A DNA stretch of 64,000 nt, taken from positions 1-64,000 of the forward strand of contig QLIY01000253.1 of assembly GCA_003260075.1 (NCBI GenBank). Direction: 5' to 3'. This stretch comes from Phallusia mammillata (lineage: Eukaryota > Chordata > Ascidiacea > Phlebobranchia > Ascidiidae). Each line of letters opens with the position of its first letter. Position 1 is the stretch's first letter. Below are positions 55,301-64,000 of this stretch, piece by piece. The position numbers and the translations under genes were made by a program. The notes beneath the pieces are model-generated. The model had not been told where the DNA came from. It ran no database searches and worked only from the letters and a program-made list of their open reading frames with translations.

Positions 55301-58300
55301 GTACTCGCTTTAAAACCTGGTTTTGTCCCATCACTATGACCTACATATTATTTCTACTAGACACATTTTGACAACAATAACCTATTTAAATTTAAACCTT
55401 TGATTTTTGTGAAGTTCCTGGAACTCCAATCATTGACGAGACACTTTGTGAAACAATTGACAACTCTGTCACCTGTCAGTGGCAGATGCCAATAGAGAAT
55501 GACATTGATGACACTGATGTGCCAATGCACTCAACAATCGAATCATTCCTGTTTCAATATCGGCAAGTGAACAACGATCAGGGCAATCAAGATGTTCCAT
55601 GGAAAACTGTTGAAAATCTCAAACATATGAAATACACAATTGAAGGTATTTTTATCTACTCTATGGTGTTTAAGAGACTTTTACTAAGAACATTAATAAG
55701 TCTTAAAGTTATTTACCTGTTTGTGCATCTGAAGTTCTCAAATGCATTGCTCCCTATTTTGTCCAAAACTAGTTTCATTTTAAGTAGCCTTTGTTGTTGG
55801 ATTGTTTTCATCAAGGAGGACTCAAATTTTCCTTTGTCTCTGTGTTTTCCTTGGTACAAAAACTATGTACGTTATACTTTTCTGTTTGTTTTAAGGTTTG
55901 ATTTTTACAAAGCCATTGTTACAAGTCCGAGTACAGGCTTGGAATAAGTCAGTCGGGGGTAATTTCAGCTCAATCTGTATCATCCAAACACCAGCATTTA
56001 ACTTTGAGTTGGACAAAGAAGCTTGCCATGGTAGTCTAAAAATATCAAGTCCCCTCTTGGTTGAATGGGATCCAGCCTCAATGAAAGGTTAGCAGTTGAA
56101 ACTTGAAACTATATCTCAGATCAAATGTATTTTGAGTCTAACAACTTCTTAGGTCCTAATAAAGTAGTTTATTAACAAGTGGGGTTCAAAAAACAAATAA
56201 ATTAAATGTGTACAGGTGCTGAAGCAAGAGTGAAAAGTGGTGGAATAAACCGCCCATCTTCCCCCATCAAAACTGCATCTCCGAAGAAGGCAAAATCCAA
56301 AGATCGCTTCACTGGGGAATCTTACACTGTGCTGGGTAATTCGAATTTGTTGCAACAAATTTTATTGCATTTTTTCGGCATATGAAGATGATAAAGCAAT
56401 TTTGCATAAGTTTCTTGCCCAAGTAATCACAATTTGCTGAGAAGAATTAGCTTGAACATTGTGAACACAAGGTTGTTGGGCTAACCACTCAGTCAACTTA
56501 GCAGCTAAATTATGGACCGTACTCCCCCCCCCCTTGAACATTGTGAACACAAGGTTGTTGGGCTAACCACTCAGTCAACTTGGCAGCTAAATTATGGACC
56601 TTACTCAACAACAACAACAACAAAAAGTTGTTTAGACAAAAATATTCCACTGTTTACCACACTGACAAATATGGGACATGAAATAATTTTTTAATGACAA
56701 ATTTAATGTCATTTTAGTTGATAATTATGGTCAGAAAGTTAGACTTAGTTGTAAATGGATCTATAAAGTGACATTGCATGAACACTTTAAGTGCTTTTTT
56801 CACATTTGATTTTGAAAAACAAAGTTTATTACATTTACAATCTTTCTTATTCTTTGTATTATTCAATTGTTCACAGGAAACAGTGTCATGGAATCTGATG
56901 ACAATATCTACTTTGAGGCCACACCACAGGAAGATACAAAAACATACAGTATTGGAATTTCATCTCGTGCACTAAGTAGATATGACCAGCTGGGAAGAAC
57001 TCCACATTCATGGTGTATTACTGCCAATACATGGATACAAGTAAGTTTTTTTGGCAATTTCTTTGTGTCATTTTTGCAACACAGTTATAGTTGTCTTTTT
57101 AAAATCAACTTTCTGTGAGATGTTATACTTTCAAATAATAAAAAATGTTGTAGCTCTAAAATGGTGTTTAAAAGGGGTACTGTTTGATCTATTTATTTTT
57201 TTTGTGCATCAGTTGACAACAAATTTGTTTTTTTGAATTTTTAGAAAACTTTTGTAGCAAAACACAACAACAAGATAAAGAACCTTGACCAATCTGAAAT
57301 CCCAAAGAAGTTTGGCATTTTCTTCAGCCCTAAACAAAGTACAATTATTTGCAAAATTGATTATGTAACCAACTTTCTTTGTACTGTTAAAAACAGTAAT
57401 GATTTTTTCTGGTTACATCTGTGGACGAAACACATACATTTTTTAGGTTACTTGGCATTTTACGACCCATCATCCCATCGCTGCATATATTCATTCAAGC
57501 AAGTCAAGTCTTCTACACCACTTGTACCCGGTTTTTCTGTGTGGTGTGGCTCAATACAAGTTTACACTGGAATACAGGTTTGATTAGCATTTATATTTTT
57601 AGAAAAAAACCTTTAAAAATTCGCCCAAGCACCTTGCACCAAAGCAGTGGTTCTCAACATGCGGTATGCATACCACTATAATGATCAACCCTTCGAGTCA
57701 TCTGCGAGTAGCTTTCTGCTACACTTGATTTAAGTCAGATCCAAAAAAGTGACCCATCTGACAAGCCTTGGTTTAGGACAAAACTCACGTTTGGACAATT
57801 TTCTAAAATTGCATTTCTGGTTTTAGAAATAGGCTAACCTGGTCAAAAAGAATAGGCCAAACTATGGGTATCCCCATTCACACAGGGTTTAGGTGGTACA
57901 CAGTCATAGAAAAAGTTCCTAGGTGGTAAGCGATCCATGTTTTCTTGAGAACCAACGTCCTTACGCTTTTCCTAACCTAATTGTTCGGGCAGTTGTACTA
58001 CTCACATGTACTCTACAGTTTTGTGCTGCATTACGGCTATGTGGCCACAGCGTGCCTATCAAATGTTGTTCAAATTGGGCCTCGGTGTGTTCAGATTTTG
58101 TGTATGTCTGTACTTCTGGGACCGCTCGTAAATTTGGACACTAATGGTTTTCTAAGTGACCCGTTAAAAGCGTATTCATTTACCTAGATTACAAAATGTG
58201 TGAACCTTATACCCAACTATCAACTGGGCCGATTATCGCTGCCGATATTCATATCTTACCTATTAACGGTATCGGTCTTTTTGTTATTGGACGGCCGTTC

Positions 58301-58818
58301 GGCAGGTTTAAACTAGGTTGCATTAGACATTGCCCAGTCACTGATCGGTTTAACGCCAAATTAGACACAAAACTAAATCCTGTAATACTCGGATATGACT
58401 TGTGTTAGGTCTGTTTTTACACAGCTGCGTTAGTTTATATGCACAGCAAAGCATGGTATTGTATTTATACTTATTTGGCAAATCTGTCCTACATTCACCA
58501 CAATTTAGGTGTTCTTGCCGCTGAAAAAGTATAAATGTAGGTCCTTGCCGCAAGCAAATTATCAAATAAAGGATTTGTTTATAAAGGACAAGCAGTTACT
58601 TCAAACATTTTTCCGTATATCGCTTTTTCTGTTGCCATATTTTGTGAAACGAACTAGTAAATAAATTTTGTCTATTGGAAATTTTTGACATTGCAGATCT
58701 GACCTAGATGTTTTTTGTTTTGTTTAAGGTTCCGTCTTGGGTGGAAACCAAACCTAACCTATCACCTAAAACCAGAAGCATGTCGATTGTATCATCCGAA
58801 GTGTCGCAAAACGACTAA
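52318..58818 (+). CDS. FSD1: FSD1-like fibronectin type III and SPRY domain protein
   Basis: Twelve exons in full phase agreement give 503 aa: 52318-52332, 52451-52678, 53116-53217, 54102-54124, 54525-54646, 55415-55645, 55896-56087, 56216-56335, 56877-57040, 57245-57338, 57447-57577, 58729-58818. Order: MEKQKEALLRIVDQLKNKN start, N-terminal coiled coil (B-box-C-terminal type) to about residue 115, a COS-like segment (ITMSSIFRLSITASV, VADFTREERILNNLAFLPVP), FN3 domain (about 165-305), linker SPIKTASPKKAKSKDRFTGE, then SPRY (SYTVLG, YSIGISSRALSRYDQLGRT, SWCI, AKHNNKIK, FSVWCGSIQVYTGIQVPS). Domain order and length match vertebrate FSD1/FSD1L, coiled-coil proteins linked to microtubules and centrosomes. 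The orthologue versus FSD1L distinction cannot be made. No break seen. Confidence 0.92.
53261..53635. mobile_element. hAT-like remnant in FSD1 intron 3
   Basis: It starts CAGGTGCCAGGAACCG and carries AGAGCCACAC and TGGCTCATGAGC, typical interior words of one hAT miniature family. Termini are degraded. Confidence 0.4.
54973..54995. repeat. CA microsatellite
   Basis: About ten consecutive CA units in FSD1 intron 5. Confidence 0.9.
57645..57957. mobile_element. hAT-like element in FSD1 intron 11
   Basis: Left CAGTGGTTCTCAACATGCGG and a right end near CTTGAGAACCAACG form an imperfect inverted repeat; target duplication not visible. Confidence 0.55.
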
Positions 58819-60052
58819 CCAAAATTCCAGCTGAATCATAAATAAGTTATGGTGGTTATTTACCCCGATGTGCGGTTTTAAAATATGCAGTATGTTGTAA
58901 GCTGACACATCGAAAAAAGTTTATGTCACAAACCGTTCTATGACATCATGAGACACGTCATGTTTTAAAGAAAACTCCTTTATTTATTAAACGTTAGGTG
59001 TTTTATTTTATGTCGTTTATCGTTACATTCCTTTACATGGCAATATTTTGTGTTGATAACTGCCTGGTGGTATTTTGTAGTGCGTAAGTTTTTGCGTTGC
59101 AATATATTTATTATGTTTCTTCATATTTTACTTGGTGCTTGACTGTGAAGATATTAGCTCACGATCTACTCAGTAGATTCTACTGTGTTGTGTTTTAATT
59201 TTTTATGTAAGGTTGCTATTTGTTTCCAATCATACACCTACTGTAATTTGCACATGAAATGAAGCCGATGTAAAAAGTTTTTGACAATCTACCCCCCCCC
59301 CGCTCACGATCTACTCAGTAGATTCTACTGTGTTGTGTTTTAATTTTTTTATGTAAGGTTGCTATTTGTTTCCAATCATACACCTAATGTAATTTGCACA
59401 TGAAATGAAGCCTATGTAAAAAGTTTTTGACAATCTGATTTAAGATGTGCAATCGTAACAGCTTTACCTGGATTTTGATTCGCTGCCGGTTTACAAAATA
59501 AAACTTCAGTTACTGCGGTTCAGCTTTTCTCTTGAATGAAATTATTGGAACAGAGTTGTAAGTCAGGTTGGGTTCAGGCTTATTTCATAATAAAACGGGC
59601 CTGGTTCGGGCCCGACTTTACATTTTTTGTCATATATTTTTTTGAATAAATTTAACAACATAAATAGCAAGTTGCTGGACCTGACTTAATGTCAAAAAAC
59701 CTGAAAACGCCTTGTTCACGACCAATTGTCTGTCTTGTTTGTTGTCTTGGTTGGCCTAAGCGAGCTTCTCAAAAACGAATCTGGTTTGGGTTCCAGTTTC
59801 AGGCCTGTTTACAACTCAGCGCAGAGTTTCCATCATGGCCTTAAGGTTAATACCTAGCGCTTTTGACGAATTGAATCCCGGATCCCCCCCCCCCTTGTTT
59901 GTTGTCTTGGTTGGCCTAAGCGAGCTTCTCAAAAACGAATCCGGTTTGGGTTCCAGTTTCAGGCCCGTTTACAACTCAGCGCAGAATTTCCATCATGACC
60001 TTAAGGTTAATACCTAGCGCTTTTGACGAATTGAATCCCGGACATTTTAATG
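58819..60052. other. Downstream of FSD1, no gene seen
   Basis: 3' UTR-like sequence. Two small gaps (59292-59301 and 59884-59894) are each flanked by 130-160 bp of near-identical sequence, so this stretch holds redundant copies. Confidence 0.55.
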
Positions 60053-61441
60053 CAGTGGTTTTGAAGCTTTTTTAATCCGCAATCCATTTAGGGACCAAAT
60101 GTAACTTTTGACCCCCTTTCGATATTTTTGGCACATGCTGATCTAAACGCTCACTTGAGGTAATTGTACTAACTAAATCAAAGCACGCCAGGCACGTTAA
60201 AGGCGATCATACCGAATCAGTCGGTCACCCAGTATTCCTATGTGACGAGACGCTAGGCTAAAAAATTAGCTATGATTATGCCGAGATTTCTGGTCTGTAT
60301 GTAGCTGCGCTTCAGGGCTTATCCCAGTTATGAATTTTTATTCATCTTAACTGGTAATAAACTAGAAGGGTGGCTTAGCACACATTGCCCTTGCATATAC
60401 ACTATAACCTATTTTAAAACATTGATATACTTCCTATGCTTATTTTATATTGAGTCCCATACCATCTACTGTCTTTTATAACCTTAGTTGCTTCTGCAAG
60501 CAGAAACTCATGGGTCCCCACACATGCAAAGTTGTAGATAATGCATTTCAAGAGATAACCATGTGAAAGTTTAGTGTTGTAAGTTAAAACGCAGTGATCG
60601 GCACTGGGCTTAAATAATAATACTATGTAGAATACAAACTATATAAATTTAGATTCACCCGAGATATTGTTTGAAGTATGTCCTATTTAACGTTCCTTTT
60701 CAAAGAAACGAAGGAGTAAGTAGCGGCATAATGGGGTAAAACAAAAAATAAATAGCAAATTCTACAAGCTGTCCGGTTTTCATTCAATTCGAACATTGTG
60801 TAAAGGGTCACCTACTTTAGGAATTAGTTGGTTAAGTTGTGGTGCTACAGGGCAAAACACAACATTTGAGGACTTAGTATGTTTACTAAACTTTGCAAAA
60901 TTTCATATAATTAGGACATTTTTTGAAAGTTCATTTATTTTAGGGGGCTAGTTGAGTAAATGTTGGGGCTACAAGGTAAAACACATCAATTGAAACCTAC
61001 AAATAGCATAGTCCACACACTACCCAAATTTTATCCAATCCCGACACTGTTTAAAAAACTGACCCATTTTAGGGGGCTAGTAGGGTAACTGATGGGGTCC
61101 GACACACAAACTAAAAAAATAGGAAACCTCAATGACTCAATCAATAGTACTGCAAAATTTCAGCCAAATCCATCAAACATTTCATGGAAAAACGAGTCGG
61201 AAAAACTTTGGGAAGAAAAACAAAACAAAAAAACAAAAACAATTTGAGTAAAATCATTATCCTCTTTGTGACACAAAACAAGTTGGAATAAAATGGTCAG
61301 ATTAGGTGGTATTTATACCCAAAATTATTTACTTTTTTATTTTATTTTTTAATTTGTTTTCTGTTTTATTGCTGATAAAACCTCGCGACCCCAGTGCAGG
61401 CGATCCACATGGGGTCGCGACCCACATGTTAAAAACCACAG
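60053..61441. mobile_element. 1.4-kb hAT-type element with internal degenerate repeats
   Basis: It starts CAGTGGTTTTGAAG and ends TTAAAAACCACAG; TTTTAATG is duplicated at 60045-60052 and 61442-61449. The interior has about four degenerate units of roughly 120-140 bp containing TTTTAGGGGGCTAGTNGGGTAA-type words. Sub-terminal GGGGTCGCGACCCAC is a palindrome-like block. No transposase seen. Confidence 0.8.
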
Positions 61442-62090
61442 TTTTAATGCATTCTAATATTTGATTTTGTCATCTTCAAGCTTTGTCAATCTGAAACCAA
61501 ACGGCCCCCCCCCCCAACTAAAAAAATAGGAAACCTCAATGACTCAATCAATAGTACTGCAAACTTTCAGCCAAATCCATCAAACATTTGATGAAAAAAC
61601 GAGTCGGAAGAAAAAAAAAGAAGAAAAAAACAATTTGAGTAAAATCAATATGTGTCCCCTTCAGGAAAGGTGACCCATAATGAATTATCATTTTTTGTGA
61701 CACAAAACAAGTTGGAATAAAATGGTCAGATTAGTATTTATACCCAAAATTATTTACTTTTTTATTCCCCCCCCCCAAAAAAACAAAAACAATTTGAGTA
61801 AAATCATTATCCTCTTTGTGACACAAAACAAGTTGGAATAAAATGGTCAGATTAGGTGGTATTTATACCCAAAATTATTTACTTTTTTATTTTATTTTTT
61901 AATTTGTTTTCTGTTTTATTGCTGATAAAACCTCGCGACCCCAGTGCAGGCGATCCACATGGGGTCCGACCCACATGTTAAAAACCACAGCTTTAATGCA
62001 TTCTAATATTTGATTTTGTCATCTTAAAGCTGTTTTGTCGATTTGAAACCAAACGGCTGATACAAAATCTTCATTTACTGGTAATAAAAA
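61442..62090. repeat. Redundant partial copies of the 60053 element's right half
   Basis: After gaps at 61505-61515 and 61767-61776, sequence from about 61112 onward and then from about 61230 onward is repeated with small differences. These are most likely unmerged contig ends. Confidence 0.75.
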
Positions 62091-62926
62091 TAGTTTATTA
62101 TCAGCCTGCGTTCGAACCACCAAGCATATAGTAATAATAATAATAGGTTACTGATATCAACGGCCAACATCATCTGCTGTACAAGCAGGGAAAACGGGTC
62201 TTTCAAGGGGGCGGGCAGCTGAAACTAAAAACTAGAGAGCAATAATAATAATAGTGGCGGTGGACACACACATACACGGGGATAGAACGAGCGATTAGAG
62301 ATCGAACAATCATTTCAGTGATATTGCGGCTGTCGTCAAAATTACGGAATAATATATCATAAACAACCAATAATGCTTTTCGTACCATTTTCGACACGAT
62401 AGTATTATGAGCAGCAGTGAGCTCCTATTTGGTAATTATTCTACTAACTAAATGTACAGCACGGCTCTAAGTATAAGAGTTTGGGAATACACAAAAACTG
62501 TTGTAGTTTGTGCTACGTAAGGTAAAGTCAAATTGTAAACCGGCTTAAGCAGTTGAAAGAGTTCATTGCGCCAAGACGTTTTGGTACAAAAGCGACATGC
62601 GGTATGCAAGACGACAAAAGGGCAAGAGAAGGAAAAAACAAGCAAAAACGTGAGAAGATTGAGTAAAAAAGCATGAAACGTGTGTACTGACCCCCAAAAA
62701 GCAAACCAGGCACAGTCTATCGCAAATATAGGCCGTTTTCAGTGGCGAAATTGTCGCATACAATCAGACGTACGGTGTCTACTGCTACAAGCTTTTGCAA
62801 AACACTTGCTTTTAACGCGTTTTTTTAACGAACAGGAGAGCAGTGGTCTTTAGAAAAAGGATAAAAATTGCCGTTTTTGATATACTGTTCAGTAAATAAG
62901 TGGCATGGTATCTAAATAAATTTTCC

Positions 62927-63023
<97 letters not shown>

Positions 63024-64000
63024 TACTAAAGCATCTTTATGATCAAAGTGCCTACAGAGGTATAGGCGAATTTAAACAGTGGATAAAACATTGCTCCCAA
63101 ACTCTTGGATTGTTTTTACACTTTGAAAGCGATCTATGAAGTTTTTCCTAAAACGGTTGCTACCTTACCATGAAGATACTGTGTAAAACAATGCCTGTGC
63201 TATACGATGTTTTTTCACCTGTAAACATGGATAGAAAATGTGGGAATAAAATCAAATCTCAAACCAAAACAAAACTATTTGTACCTTCCCCCCCCCCTTT
63301 TTTCACCTGTAAACATGGATAGAAAATGTGGGAATAAAATCAAATTTCAAATCAAAACAAAACTAGTTGTACCTATTTCAAGCCTACCTAGCGTTGAATG
63401 CGAAAAGTAAAGAAAACACCTAGATTTTCGGTCTATATGCGGCATGTGGTTTGGGTGTGAAAAAACATACGACCATTCTGTGCAAAGGCGTTTTAGGATC
63501 TGATTTAATTATTTTTGTTGTGGTTGAAAAAAGGCTTTTGTGCCTAAGTTTGTGTTTTAAGTGAGCAGCCCCGAGCTCTACTACGTACGAACACACCACA
63601 TAAGAGACGATCATTTGTTTTCCAAACCTTCTAGCATAATTTTATGTAACTTGCATTTATAGTTAAAGCAAATTCAGCTAATAAATTTTCCTGACGAAAT
63701 AATAATACAGCAAACTTCACTAAACATTTTTTTATAAAAAAAGCCTTAAAACTGTTATTGGATGCGAACAAACCGATCAACTCCAGACTATGGGTTAAAT
63801 GAGCCTACCCCCAAAAAATACTAAACCCTCCTATATGACATAGAAATATTATGAAACTCTCGGGCGCCGTTCAGTGTCCGTGCTGTGCATGTTGTCATGG
63901 TTGCGTTTACGGTTTAGAAGTTTACTGGGTGAAAGGTCGCATTTGGTGGATGGTCATTTCGACTGTTATACGTTTTTCCATCACATCCTTAAGCTGTTGT
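62091..64000. other. No gene seen
   Basis: It contains AAT-rich simple repeats near 62132 and 62240, a 95-C gap (62928-63022) and a 10-C gap (63288-63297) followed by a repeat of the preceding about 85 bp. Open frames are short and unconvincing. Confidence 0.5.

Noticed and set aside
62203-62763. Cluster of overlapping minus-strand frames
   Set aside because: Short, overlapping in several frames, hydrophobic and serine/phenylalanine-rich by composition; no conserved motif or splice structure.

Overview
The window looks like nuclear genomic DNA of an animal, most likely a tunicate (ascidian). It is AT-rich. Genes are split by GT-AG introns of about 0.1-3 kb. The identifiable proteins are animal ones: cytosolic asparaginyl-tRNA synthetase, an LRR-Ig membrane receptor, a galactose-3-O-sulfotransferase and an FSD1-type FN3/SPRY protein. 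Unmerged contig ends differ by several percent, as expected from a very polymorphic diploid such as Ciona. The species is inference; the gene calls rest on splice-consistent translation.

Layout. 1-23 kb: a tandem array of three asparaginyl-tRNA synthetase (NARS1) copies, all on +. Copy 1 enters from the left and only its 3' exons are seen (1-808, with a second version of the last exon at 1586-1717). Copy 2 (5197-12339) is damaged: exon 1 not found, exon 3 degraded, exon 4 cut by 62 bp, class II motif 2 deleted in frame from exon 9. Copy 3 (16861-22741) has all 14 exons and is probably the working gene. A decayed Ty3/gypsy-type Gag fragment sits in intron 5 of copy 2. 23-29.5 kb: no gene seen, several hAT-like transposon remnants. 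29.5-35.7 kb: an eight-exon LRR-Ig single-pass membrane protein. 37.7-47.6 kb: two tandem Gal3ST-type sulfotransferase genes with a truncated third fragment between them. 47.6-52.3 kb: a cluster of nested non-autonomous hAT-type elements with clean 8-bp target-site duplications. 52.3-58.8 kb: a complete 12-exon FSD1 homologue of 503 aa. 58.8-64 kb: transposon-derived and unassigned sequence.

Two things dominate interpretation. First, about 35 runs of C (often exactly 10, others about 40-167) are almost certainly assembly-gap placeholders: many are flanked by near-identical repeated sequence (overlapping contig ends) and several fall inside conserved exons. Predicted poly-Pro or poly-Gly proteins across them are not real, and many local duplications are redundant haplotype sequence. 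Second, transposon content is high; at least seven elements have exact 8-bp target duplications, including one inserted inside another.

The genes do not form an obvious pathway; they are neighbouring animal genes with two local tandem expansions (NARS1 and Gal3ST). I do not see a clearly new biological system. The best candidates for follow-up are the NARS copy 2 paralogue, which lost motif 2 yet keeps exons 5-14 open, and a transposon family (3935 and 50406) carrying a shared protein-like segment.
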